From positions 62,001 to 126,000 of the forward strand of contig NZ_FOLP01000009.1 in NCBI RefSeq assembly GCF_900112425.1: 64,000 bases of DNA, given 5' to 3'. Positions within the stretch are counted from its first letter, which is position 1, and each line of letters opens with the position of its first letter. Shown here in pieces: positions 8,051 through 20,211 of this stretch. The notes under the pieces were generated by a model, which did not search any database, had not been told where the DNA came from, and saw only the letters and a list, made by a program, of their open reading frames with translations. Both the position numbers and the translations under genes were made by a program. This stretch comes from Variovorax sp. OK212 (GTDB lineage: Bacteria; Pseudomonadota; Gammaproteobacteria; Burkholderiales; Burkholderiaceae_C).

Positions 8051-9931
8051 ATGGACCCCCGACTCCTCGACTGCTACAACAAAGAGCTGGTCTACATGCG
8101 CGAGGCGGCGAGCGAGTTCGCCAGCGCGCACCCGAAGATCGCGCGGCGCCTGGGCATGCACGGCATCGAGGTGGCCGACCCCTACGTGGAGCGGCTCATC
8201 GAGTCGTTCAGCTTCCTGTCGGCGCGCATGCAGATCAAGCTCGATGCGGAGTTCCCGCGCTTCACCCAGCGCCTGCTCGAGGTGCTGTACCCCAACTACC
8301 TGAGCCCCACGCCGTCGATGGCGGTGGCGCAGCTGCACCCGAGCGTGAAGGAGGGTGACTTCACGCGCGGCTTCGTGGTGCCGCGCGGCACGGCCTTTCA
8401 TGCGCGCGTGCCCGCCGGCGAGGAAACGCCGTGCGAGTTCCGCTCCAGCCAGGACGTGACGCTGTGGCCCGTCGAGATCGCCGATGCCAGGCTCACCGGC
8501 GCGCCGCCCGACATTCCCGCGCTGGAGCGCTACCTGCCGCCGCACGTGCAGGTGACGGGCGCACTGCGCCTGCGCTTGCGCATCGTGGGCGAGATGAACT
8601 TCAGCACGCTGGCCGGCCTCGACCGCCTGCCGATCTACCTGCGCGGCAACGAACAGGTGGCCTCGCACCTGTTCGAACTGCTGCACACCTCGGCGGTGGC
8701 CACCTTCGTGGGCGAGCCCGGCAAGCTGACGGAACGGCCCCACGTGGTGACCGAAGGCGCGCTGGTGCACGAGGGCCTGGGCCCGGGTGAAGGGCTGCTG
8801 CCGCTCGAATGGAACACCTTCCACGGCCACAACCTGCTGCACGAGTACTTCGCGTGCCCCGAGCGCTTCTATTTCTTCACGCTCACGCAGCTGGCGCCGG
8901 GGCTGGCGCGCGTGCACGGCAAGGAGGTCGAGATCGTCGTGCTGCTGGGCAAGCTGCCGGGCGCCTTGGGCGCGCTGGTCGACGCGGGCCAGTTCGCGCT
9001 GTTCAGCACGCCGGTGGTCAACCTGTTCGAGCGGCGCACCGACCGCATCGAGCTCGACGAGGCGCAGCCCGAGTTCCACCTGGTGCCCGACCGCTCGCGC
9101 CCGCTCGACTTCGAGGTGTACGCGGTGCGGCGCATCGCGGGGCAGCAGGCGCAGACCACGGCCGAACTCGAATTTCGCCCGCTCTACCAGACGCTCAACG
9201 AGGACGAGGGCAACTACGGCCGCTACTTCTCGGTGCGCCGCGAGCCGCGGCTGGTGTCGAACACCGCGCGCAAGTACGGCACGCGCACGCCGTACATCGG
9301 CACCGAGGTGTTCCTGTCGCTGGTCGACCAGCACGAGGCGCCGTACCCCGAGCGCCTGCGCTACCTCTCGGTGAAGGCGCTGCTCACCAACCGCGACCTG
9401 CCGTGCCTCGTGCCGCGCAACGGGCATGCCGACCTGGCCGTGTCCGACTCGGTGCCGGTGTCGGCGGTGGGGCTGATCCGTCCGCCGAGCACGCCCAAGT
9501 CGCCGTTCGCGCAGCGCGAGATCGCGTGGCGGCTGATTCGCCAGCTGGGCTTCAATCACCTGCCGCTGGCCGACATGCCGCACCGCGAGGGCGCGCAGGC
9601 ACTGCGCGACATGCTGCGGCTGTTCGTCACGGCCGACAACGACGTGCTGGGCCGGCAGATCGACAGCCTCGTCGGCTCGCGCATCGAGCCCGTGACGCGG
9701 CGCCTGCCGGGCGCGGGGCCGCTGATCTACGGGCGCGGCGTGCAGTGCACGCTCAGCGTCGACGAAGAGGGCTTCTCGGGCACCAGCCCCTACCTGTTGG
9801 GACTGGTGCTGGAGCACTACCTGGCGCGGCACGTGAGCATCAACGTGTTCACGCAGACGGTGCTCGAGTCGATGCAGCGCGGCACCGTGGCCAGGTGGCC
9901 GGTGCGCATGGGCGGCCGCGGAGTCGTCTGA
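8051..9931 (+). CDS. tssF: Type VI secretion baseplate protein TssF (VasA)
   Basis: 626 residues, full family length. It opens with the classic MDPRLLDCYNKELVYMREAASEFASAHPKIARRLGM, continues with ADPYVERLIESFSFLSARMQIKLDAEFPRFTQRLLEVLYPNYLSPTPSMAV, and ends with a normal TssF terminus (ESMQRGTVARWPVRMGG). With TssG and TssE it forms the baseplate wedge around VgrG/TssK. TssG normally follows directly and overlaps tssF; here the next gene is a TetR regulator on the other strand, 7 bp away. The pair therefore appears detached from the rest of its T6SS cluster. Confidence 0.93.
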   Translation: MDPRLLDCYNKELVYMREAASEFASAHPKIARRLGMHGIEVADPYVERLIESFSFLSARMQIKLDAEFPRFTQRLLEVLYPNYLSPTPSMAVAQLHPSVKEGDFTRGFVVPRGTAFHARVPAGEETPCEFRSSQDVTLWPVEIADARLTGAPPDIPALERYLPPHVQVTGALRLRLRIVGEMNFSTLAGLDRLPIYLRGNEQVASHLFELLHTSAVATFVGEPGKLTERPHVVTEGALVHEGLGPGEGLLPLEWNTFHGHNLLHEYFACPERFYFFTLTQLAPGLARVHGKEVEIVVLLGKLPGALGALVDAGQFALFSTPVVNLFERRTDRIELDEAQPEFHLVPDRSRPLDFEVYAVRRIAGQQAQTTAELEFRPLYQTLNEDEGNYGRYFSVRREPRLVSNTARKYGTRTPYIGTEVFLSLVDQHEAPYPERLRYLSVKALLTNRDLPCLVPRNGHADLAVSDSVPVSAVGLIRPPSTPKSPFAQREIAWRLIRQLGFNHLPLADMPHREGAQALRDMLRLFVTADNDVLGRQIDSLVGSRIEPVTRRLPGAGPLIYGRGVQCTLSVDEEGFSGTSPYLLGLVLEHYLARHVSINVFTQTVLESMQRGTVARWPVRMGGRGVV

Positions 9932-9938
9932 GGGGGCT

Positions 9939-10547
9939 TCAGCCCTTCTTTGCGGGCCTTGCGGAATTTGAGGGCCTTGTGGGCCCCAGCGCCTGCTCGA
10001 CCAGCCAGCGCATGGCGGCGCGAACCTCCTTGGCGTCGGCGCCGGCGTCGATCTCCAGCGCCGCGCGGTCGAAGGCGGCCGACAGCAACTGCGACAGCGC
10101 ATCCACCGAGACCTCGCCGCGCCCCATGCCGGCGCGCTTCAGGCCCTCGCGCAGCGAGTGCGCCGCATTGGCATCGTCGATCGCCATGGTCTCGGCCACG
10201 CCCAGCACGGCGGGGCCGTCGACCAGCAGCAGCCGCGTGCGGCCCGGCACGGTCATCGCGCCCAGGTAGGCCTCGCTGCCTTCGAGCAAGGCTTCGCGCG
10301 GGCCCAGTTGCTCAGGCGTGGCGGCCTCGATGTCGGCCGCCACGGCCATCGCCTCGCGCGCCAGCACCTGGCGGAACAGGTCGCGCTTGTCCGCGAAGTG
10401 GTGGTACAGCGCGCCGCGGGTGATGCCCGCGGCCAGCGCGATTTCAGGGGTGGAGGTGTCGCCGTAGCCCTTGCTGACGAAGAGGGCGCGCGCCGCTTCG
10501 AGCAGCGCGAGCTGGGTGTTTTCGGTGCGTTCGCGGTTGGTGGCCAT
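9939..10547 (-). CDS. TetR family transcriptional regulator
   Basis: 202 residues. The N-terminal helix-turn-helix is complete at residues ~12-58 (LLEAARALFVSKGYGDTSTPEIALAAGITRGALYHHFADKRDLF). The C-terminal domain is typical all-alpha ligand binding. It diverges from the VOC-domain gene, and the shared 83-bp gap holds two copies of one operator-like sequence, so it probably represses itself and the VOC gene. The inducer cannot be inferred. Confidence 0.9.
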   Translation of the reverse strand: MATNRERTENTQLALLEAARALFVSKGYGDTSTPEIALAAGITRGALYHHFADKRDLFRQVLAREAMAVAADIEAATPEQLGPREALLEGSEAYLGAMTVPGRTRLLLVDGPAVLGVAETMAIDDANAAHSLREGLKRAGMGRGEVSVDALSQLLSAAFDRAALEIDAGADAKEVRAAMRWLVEQALGPTRPSNSARPAKKG

Positions 10548-10559
10548 GGCGGGTAATTT

Positions 10560-10610
10560 ACATGCAGGCTGTCTGTAGGTTAGTATTTAACGTACGTACA
10601 GTCTGTATGT
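10560..10610. promoter_or_regulatory. Two inverted copies of a 22-bp TetR-type operator
   Basis: ACATGCAGGCTGTCTGTAGG (10560-10579, continuing TT) and, on the other strand, ACATACAGACTGTACGTACG (10610-10591, continuing TT) match at 17 of 22 positions. The copies flank a 7-bp AT-rich core and lie in the divergent promoter of the TetR and VOC genes, which is the expected place for TetR autoregulation. Assignment to this regulator is by position. Confidence 0.6.
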
Positions 10611-10630
10611 TTCATGGAAAGGACCCTCCG

Positions 10631-11059
10631 ATGAAAGTCACGAGCTACTACCCCGTCGTCATGACCCGCGACGTGGCCGGCACCGCCGCCTTCTACCAGT
10701 CGCACTTCGGCTTCGTGCCGCTCTTCACCAGCGACTGGTACGTGCACCTGCAACTGGCGGACCAGCCTTCGGTGAACCTGGCCGTGCTCGACGGCCGCCA
10801 CGAGACCATTCCCGAGGCGGCGCGCGGCCAGGTGGCGGGCGGGCTGCTGCTGAACTTCGAGGTGGACGACCCCGACGCGGTTCACGACCGGCTGCAAGCC
10901 GCCGGCCTGCCCATCCTGCTGCCGCTGCGCGACGAGGCCTTCGGCCAGCGCCACTTCATCACGCGCGACCCGAACGGCGTGCTGATCGACATCATCAAGC
11001 CGATTCCGCCGAGCGGCGAGTTCGCCGCGCAGTACGAGGCCGGCGCGCTGCCGACCTGA
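10631..11059 (+). CDS. VOC (glyoxalase/bleomycin-resistance) family protein
   Basis: 142 residues with two beta-alpha-beta-beta-beta modules: SYYPVVMTRDVAGTAAFYQSHFGFVPLF in the first and LLLNFEVDDPDAVHDRLQAAGLPILLPLRDEAFGQRHFITRDPNGVLIDIIKPI in the second. The latter has the usual FxxxDPxG end region. The fold hosts metal-dependent isomerases, dioxygenases and drug-binding proteins; the activity here is unknown. The ATG at 10631 follows GGAAAGGA; an earlier in-frame ATG at 10562 lies inside the operator region. Control by the divergent TetR protein is likely. Confidence 0.82.
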   Translation: MKVTSYYPVVMTRDVAGTAAFYQSHFGFVPLFTSDWYVHLQLADQPSVNLAVLDGRHETIPEAARGQVAGGLLLNFEVDDPDAVHDRLQAAGLPILLPLRDEAFGQRHFITRDPNGVLIDIIKPIPPSGEFAAQYEAGALPT

Positions 11060-11065
11060 ACGCGC

Positions 11066-12940
<1,875 letters not shown>

Positions 12941-12955
12941 GGTCTCCCAGAGAGC

Positions 12956-13912
12956 TCAGGACTTTAGCCGTGCCTGCATGACCTTGCCCCGAAAAGGTGC
13001 GTTCTGCGGCGCTTTCGCCGGCGCCTGCGCGCCGAGCCGCTCGCTCAGGAAGTCGATGAAAGTTCGCAGTTTGGGCGACATGTACTGCCGGCTCGTGTAC
13101 ACGGCGAACAGCGTGACCGGCATCGATTCGAACTCCGGCAGCAGCCGCACCAGCCGGCCCTGCGCGATGTCGTCGTCGATCAGCCACAGCGGCATGAAGG
13201 CGATGCCCATGTCCGCATGCACCGCGTGCAGCGTGAGCGTGGTGTCGTCCGAGCGCATGGCCGGCGCCAGCCGCAGCGGGAACATGCGCCCACCCGGGCC
13301 CTTGAGCGCGAGGTTCTCCAGGTTCACGTAGCTTGGCACGATGGCGCCCAGCTTCGCCAGGTCGGCGGGCAGCGCCGGAACGCCGCCCCTGCGCGCCAGG
13401 TAAGCCGGCGTGCCCGCCAGGTAGAAGGGCACGCGGCACAGCGGCCGGGCAATCAGCGCGGGCGAGGGCTCCTGCGTGGCGCGCAGCGCGAGGTCGTAGC
13501 CGTCGGCGGCAAGGTCGACCTTGCGGTTCTCCAGATGCATGTCGACCAGCACCTCGGGGTACTTCTCGCGGTAGTCGGCCAGCACGCGCGCGAAGCGCGG
13601 CGTGGCACACCACACGGGCGCGCTCACCTTGAGCTGGCCGCGCGGCGTGTCATGGGTCTGGCCGATGGCGGCCTCGGCCGCGTCGAGCAGGTCGAGCGCG
13701 CGCCGGCTCTGCTCGTACCAGGCGGTGCCGGCCTCGGTCAGGCTCAGGTGGCGGCTGGAGCGGTGCAAGAGGCGCGCGCCCAGCGATTTCTCGAGTTGCG
13801 CGACATGCTTGCTGGCCATGGGCGGCGACATGCCCAGGCGCCCGGCGGCTGCCACGAAGCTGCCGGCCTCCACGACTTCGCGGAACACCCGCAGGCTGGT
13901 CATTCGGTCCAT
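12956..13912 (-). CDS. LysR family transcriptional regulator
   Basis: 318 residues. The winged helix-turn-helix fills residues 1-62 (MTSLRVFREVVEAGSFVAAAGRLGMSPPMASKHVAQLEKSLGARLL), followed by a two-lobe effector domain (DTPRGQLKVSAPVWCATPRFARVL onwards). It belongs to the large DhcR/CrgA-like subgroup. Start is ATG 13912, or ATG 13903 three residues in. The upstream region contains a double-palindrome module that recurs upstream of the extradiol dioxygenase gene at 20212, so that gene is a likely target along with self-regulation. Confidence 0.9.
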   Translation of the reverse strand: MDRMTSLRVFREVVEAGSFVAAAGRLGMSPPMASKHVAQLEKSLGARLLHRSSRHLSLTEAGTAWYEQSRRALDLLDAAEAAIGQTHDTPRGQLKVSAPVWCATPRFARVLADYREKYPEVLVDMHLENRKVDLAADGYDLALRATQEPSPALIARPLCRVPFYLAGTPAYLARRGGVPALPADLAKLGAIVPSYVNLENLALKGPGGRMFPLRLAPAMRSDDTTLTLHAVHADMGIAFMPLWLIDDDIAQGRLVRLLPEFESMPVTLFAVYTSRQYMSPKLRTFIDFLSERLGAQAPAKAPQNAPFRGKVMQARLKS

Positions 13913-13940
13913 GTTCGGTCCATCGGCACACCTTTCAATC

Positions 13941-14000
13941 TTTCCTGCCAGGAACTTGGCCGGCGCATCGTAGCCTGCCGGTTTCCTGAAAGGAAATGTC
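13941..14000. promoter_or_regulatory. LysR-type double operator module, copy A
   Basis: Two TTTCCTG-NN(N)-GGAA palindromes lie at 13941-13954 (CC centre) and 13982-13996 (AAA centre), 41 bp apart start to start. Between them is GCATCGTAGCCTGCCGG. The second site reads T-N13-A with a dyad, a LysR-like form. Copy B at 20119-20178 has the same spacing and order. Here the module lies 28 bp upstream of the leftward LysR gene. Confidence 0.6.
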
Positions 14001-14156
14001 GCGGCGCCGCCCGGCCGCGCTTTTTCTGCTGCGATCGGCCGGTCCGCTTGCCCCACGGGGCGAAAGCCTACCGGCGCCCCCGGCGCATGCCCACGGCTTC
14101 CCGGCACCGGCGCCGTAGCCTCGTCCGACCGCAGCAACGAACCGGAGACCCGAGCG

Positions 14157-14594
14157 ATGCCTTTCGATCTCGAACGCTTTCTGAGCGCGCAGGCGCCGGT
14201 GTACGAGGCCGTGCGCGCCGAACTCGCCGCCGGGCGCAAGGCGAGCCACTGGATGTGGTTCATGTTTCCGCAGCTGCGCGCGCTGGGCCGCAGCCCGACT
14301 GCGAAGTTCTTCGGCATCGAGGGGCTGGACGAGGCGAAGGCCTACTGGGCGCATCCGGTGCTGAGCGAGCGTCTGGCCCTGTGCACGCAGCTCGTGCTCG
14401 ACGTCCGCGGCCGGAGCATCCACCAGATCTTCGGCTCGCCCGACGACATGAAGCTGCACTCGTGCATGACGCTGTTCGAAGCGGCGGCTCCGGAAGAGGC
14501 TCGCTTCGCCCGACTGATCGAGCAAGGTTTCGGCGGCGTGCGGGACGACAACACCCTTGCGCTGCTGCGCCCGCAGGGGCGGCAACCCGGCTGA
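14157..14594 (+). CDS. DUF1810 family protein
   Basis: 145 residues. It matches the DUF1810 pattern along its whole length: FDLERFLSAQAPVYEAVRAELAAGRKASHWMWFMFPQLRALGRS, then AKFFGI, AYWAHPVLSERL and IFGSPDDMKLHSCMTLFEAA. The fold is all-alpha and the function unknown. Members are sometimes labelled calpastatin, without experimental basis. ATG at 14157. It faces the plus side of operator copy A but without a recognisable -10 there. Confidence 0.85.
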   Translation: MPFDLERFLSAQAPVYEAVRAELAAGRKASHWMWFMFPQLRALGRSPTAKFFGIEGLDEAKAYWAHPVLSERLALCTQLVLDVRGRSIHQIFGSPDDMKLHSCMTLFEAAAPEEARFARLIEQGFGGVRDDNTLALLRPQGRQPG

Positions 14595-14667
14595 GGTGGT
14601 GTCCGACCTGGAGAAGGGAAACAGGCTCGCGATGCGCAGGCGTTCGGGCGCCAAACCTTCCAACCAT

Positions 14668-14708
14668 TCCATCCAATCCGGTCCATCCGAATCCAGTCCA
14701 TCCAAAGG
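14668..14708 (+). repeat. Three imperfect ~14-bp repeats in a 5' leader
   Basis: Units TCCATCCAATCCGG, TCCATCCGAATCCAG and TCCATCCAAAGG stand head to tail, and the last runs into the ribosome site of the DUF2934 gene (AAAGGAG). The repeat is non-coding and lies wholly in the leader. Confidence 0.7.
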
Positions 14709-14716
14709 AGCACCCC

Positions 14717-15124
14717 ATGAGCAGCACACCCCTCGGTTCCGGCGACGGAACCCGCCCCACCACCAGCGGTGGCGTCGACAACATCGGCGGCGGCGAGAAG
14801 TTTTCTTCCACGAAGAACAAGGCCGGCGAAGACGTTTCCGGCCCGGCACCGAAGGAGCGGATGCAGTCCAAGCGCAAGAGCGCGGAGGCCAGCCAACGCG
14901 ACGACTCCGCGCCACTCGGCCTGGCTGAAGACCTCACGCCGGAGACCAACCGGGAGCCCGGGGGAGGCAGCGAGCCCGCCGGCGACTCGGCCTCCCGCGA
15001 AGAAGCGATCCGCCGTGCCGCCTACGACGCCTACCAGCGCAGGGGCGGCGAGGGCGGTCATGAAACGCAAGACTGGCTGGAGGCCGAAGCCGAGGTGGAC
15101 CGCCAGCACGCCGCGAAACGGTGA
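14717..15124 (+). CDS. DUF2934-containing hydrophilic protein
   Basis: 135 residues, strongly hydrophilic and probably disordered in the first 90 residues (Ser/Thr/Gly/Lys-rich). A C-terminal DUF2934 motif follows: REEAIRRAAYDAYQRRGGEGGHETQDWLEAEAEVDRQ. DUF2934 proteins are small and uncharacterised. AAAGGAG lies 7 bases before the ATG. The next gene is Dps, which suggests a stationary-phase or stress context; that is an inference from position only. Confidence 0.75.
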   Translation: MSSTPLGSGDGTRPTTSGGVDNIGGGEKFSSTKNKAGEDVSGPAPKERMQSKRKSAEASQRDDSAPLGLAEDLTPETNREPGGGSEPAGDSASREEAIRRAAYDAYQRRGGEGGHETQDWLEAEAEVDRQHAAKR

Positions 15125-15258
15125 GCGACCAACGAGGAGCGGGCAGCTTGCCGTCTCGCGGTCGAACGGCCTCGATGCAAGCGGCCTTCCGCCCTACAGG
15201 CAGCGCGCGAAGAACGGACTAGAACCCGAGCACTCAACACACAAACCTGGAGTTACCG

Positions 15259-15870
15259 ATGGCAGCACCTTCCGCAAGCAACAAGTCCGCGCTGGCTGGC
15301 GCACCCGCCTCGTCGAGCGAAGTGGCGCCCGACCTCGACCAGCCGAGCCACGAGACGCAGAAGTTCGGCGAGATCGTCAAGATGCCCAACGGGCTTTCCG
15401 AAAAGGTCTGCAAGGGCAGCGTGGCGCTGCTGAACCAGTGCCTGGCCGACACCATCACGCTGCGCGACATGTACAAGAAGCACCACTGGCAAGTGGTCGG
15501 CCCCACGTTCAACCAGCTGCACCTGATGTACGACCAGCACTTCGAGGCGCAGGTGCTGCTGGTGGACATCCTCGCCGAGCGCATCCAGCTGCTGGGCGGC
15601 ATCGCGCTGGCCATGGCGGCGGACATTGCCGAGACCACGAAGATCAAGCGCCCGCCGCGCGGCCGCGAGCCGGCCGCCGTGCAGATCCGCCGGCTGGCCG
15701 AGGCGCACGAACTCATCATCATCGAGGCCCGCAAGGCGGCTAAGGCGGTGGACGAGGCGGGCGACGACGGCAGCAACGACGTGTTCGTGAGCAACATCCT
15801 GCGCACCAACGAACTGCAGGTGTGGTTCCTGACCGAGCACCTGGTGGCGGCGTCGCCGGTCACGGCCTGA
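15259..15870 (+). CDS. dps: Dps DNA-protection ferritin
   Basis: 203 residues. The ferritin-like domain carries the inter-subunit ferroxidase motif: MYKKHHWQVVGPTFNQLHLMYDQHF at residues 71-95 followed by LVDILAERI at 101-109. Dps dodecamers oxidise and store iron and coat DNA during starvation and oxidative stress. The extra ~35-residue N-terminus (Ser/Ala-rich with one Lys) is longer than in E. coli Dps and may modulate DNA binding. The ATG at 15259 is preceded by TGGAG. It stands just upstream of a UvrA paralogue. Confidence 0.92.
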   Translation: MAAPSASNKSALAGAPASSSEVAPDLDQPSHETQKFGEIVKMPNGLSEKVCKGSVALLNQCLADTITLRDMYKKHHWQVVGPTFNQLHLMYDQHFEAQVLLVDILAERIQLLGGIALAMAADIAETTKIKRPPRGREPAAVQIRRLAEAHELIIIEARKAAKAVDEAGDDGSNDVFVSNILRTNELQVWFLTEHLVAASPVTA

Positions 15871-15910
15871 GCCGTTCCGGCTTTCGGGTGGGGGCCGTAC
15901 GCTATCGCCC

Positions 15911-18493
<2,583 letters not shown>

Positions 18494-18615
18494 CCGCAGC
18501 CTAAGCCGAAGCCGGGCTTCGTCCTACCCGGCGCGCCCCTCGCGCTGCCTACATTGCATTGCATGGAGACGCGAGGTGCGGCTCCTTCCAACATCCGCTT
18601 CAAGAGGGACTTCCA

Positions 18616-19017
18616 ATGAAAAAACATCTTCTGGTTCTGGCGATCGCATCGAGCTGCTTTGCCATGGCTTCCGCCAATGCCATGACGAAGGACGAATACA
18701 ACGTTGCCAAGGAAAAGATCTCGGCCGACTACAAGGTCGCCAAGGCCAAGTGCGACACCCTGAAGGACAACGCCAAGGATGTCTGCGAGAAGGAAGCCAA
18801 GGGCGTGGAAAACGTGGCCAAGGCCCAGCTGGAGCAGGACTACAAGCCGACGCCTGGCCACGCCAAGAAGGTGGCCGAAGAAACCGCCACGATGAACTAC
18901 GACGTTGCCAAGGAAAAGTGCGACGACCAGTCCGGCGATGCCAAGAGCGCCTGCGTGAACCAGGCCAAGGCCGATCACGACAAGGCCAAGGCCGACATCA
19001 AGGCGATGAAGGGCTGA
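18616..19017 (+). CDS. Small secreted Lys/Ala-rich protein with internal repeats
   Basis: 133 residues. The signal peptide MKKHLLVLAIASSCFAMASANA is followed by two diverged helical repeats: EYNVAKEKISADYKVAKAKCDTLKDNAKDVCEKEAKG, then NYDVAKEKCDDQSGDAKSACVNQAKADHDKAK. Each repeat contains a Cys pair, so disulfides in the periplasm are likely. Such proteins are common in Burkholderiales and uncharacterised. The ATG at 18616 is the start that gives a proper signal peptide. A clear terminator follows, so it is probably monocistronic. Confidence 0.78.
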   Translation: MKKHLLVLAIASSCFAMASANAMTKDEYNVAKEKISADYKVAKAKCDTLKDNAKDVCEKEAKGVENVAKAQLEQDYKPTPGHAKKVAEETATMNYDVAKEKCDDQSGDAKSACVNQAKADHDKAKADIKAMKG

Positions 19018-19037
19018 CCCGCTGCCGCACGATGAAG

Positions 19038-19064
19038 AAGAGCGCCTCCGGGCGCTCTTTTTTT
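19038..19064 (+). terminator. Rho-independent terminator
   Basis: The 9-bp stem AAGAGCGCC / GGCGCTCTT with a TCCG loop runs into a tract of seven T, 20 bases after the stop of the secreted-protein gene. Confidence 0.9.
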
Positions 19065-19125
19065 GCCGGTCGGCCGCGTCGCAAGTCCCACGAAAGGCCG
19101 CTACCAACAAAAGAAAAATCGCACG

Positions 19126-20073
19126 ATGCCGCGTTCCCGATCGACCCGCAGCGCCACGACCTTGCAGCTCCCTTCGTGGATCCAGCAGGCCATCGACGGC
19201 CTGGCGTCGGACATGCTGAGCCCGCCGGGCGTGCCGGCGGTCGACTTCACGCAGCCGCGGGGAGAGCCCGCGCTGGCACCGCACGGCTCGATGTCCTGGA
19301 AGATCTTCAAGAACCCGGTGGCCATGTTCGTGGGCGGCGTGGCGGCCGTGATCCTCGAGCTTGCGCAGCCGCGCGTGCGCACGGGCGTGTGGGAGCACTC
19401 CACGTTTCGCACGCAACCGTTGGCAAGGCTGCAGCGCACCGGTCTCGCGGCCATGGTGACGGTGTATGGCGCCAGCAGCGTGGCGCAGAAGATGATCGCG
19501 GGCGTCGTTCAGCGCCATGGCCAGGTGCACGGGCAGACACCCGCGGGCGATGCGTACGCGGCCACCGATGTCGAGCTGCTGAGCTGGGTGCAGGCCACGG
19601 CGGGATTCGGTTTCGCGCATGCGTTCGATGCCTGCGTGCGGCCGTTGAGCCCCGACGAATTCGACCGCTTCTATTTCGAGGGCGCACCGGCCGCGCGTTT
19701 GTACGGCGCCCTGCAGGCCCCCACGTCGCGCAGCGAGATGCAGGCGCTGTTCGACAGCATGGCCGACCGCCTGGGGCCGTCGCCCGTCATCTTCGAATTC
19801 CTCGAGATCCTCCGGCGCACGCCCATCCTGCCCAGGGCGCTGCGGCCAGCACAGTGGCTGTTGATGCGGGCGGCCGTGGAGATCGTGCCGCCGCCGTTGC
19901 GTGAACACCTGGGGCTTGGCCGCGCCTATGGCCTGAACGGCTTTGAAAGGCGACTGGTGCGATGGAGCGGGAGCCTTGCCGACCGGGTGATGCTGGCCCA
20001 AAGCCCCGCCGTGCAGGCGTGCCGGCGGCTCGGATTGCCCGACAACTATCTCTATCGGCGGCTCAATGAGTGA
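19126..20073 (+). CDS. Oxygenase MpaB family protein (DUF2236)
   Basis: 315 residues. The family core is seen as MSWKIFKNPVAMFVGGVAAVILELAQPRVRTGVWEHSTFRTQPLARLQRT followed by the long helix region GDAYAATDVELLSWVQATAGFGFAHAFD. This fold includes latex-clearing rubber oxygenase and fungal MpaB, which bind haem b. Whether this member binds haem is not evident. The ATG at 19126 is used; the frame opens at 19063 inside the preceding terminator region, so an earlier start is unlikely. Confidence 0.78.
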   Translation: MPRSRSTRSATTLQLPSWIQQAIDGLASDMLSPPGVPAVDFTQPRGEPALAPHGSMSWKIFKNPVAMFVGGVAAVILELAQPRVRTGVWEHSTFRTQPLARLQRTGLAAMVTVYGASSVAQKMIAGVVQRHGQVHGQTPAGDAYAATDVELLSWVQATAGFGFAHAFDACVRPLSPDEFDRFYFEGAPAARLYGALQAPTSRSEMQALFDSMADRLGPSPVIFEFLEILRRTPILPRALRPAQWLLMRAAVEIVPPPLREHLGLGRAYGLNGFERRLVRWSGSLADRVMLAQSPAVQACRRLGLPDNYLYRRLNE

Positions 20074-20118
20074 CGGCGGTTGCGCCGCTGAATGTCCCGG
20101 TTCTTCCGGTTCTCGATG

Positions 20119-20178
20119 TTTCCTGACAGGAACCGATTCGATGCATCGCAGCCTGTCGATTTCCTGCGGGGAAATGTC
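20119..20178 (+). promoter_or_regulatory. LysR-type double operator module, copy B, with possible -10
   Basis: Palindromes TTTCCTGACAGGAA (20119-20132) and TTTCCTGCGGGGAAA (20160-20174) are spaced 41 bp start to start, exactly as in copy A, with GCATCGCAGCCTGTCGA between them. TACAGT at 20179-20184 could be a -10 box and is absent from copy A. The dioxygenase start is 33 bp downstream of the module. Confidence 0.6.
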
Positions 20179-20211
20179 TACAGTCGATGCAACGCTTGAA
20201 GGAGCATCGAC

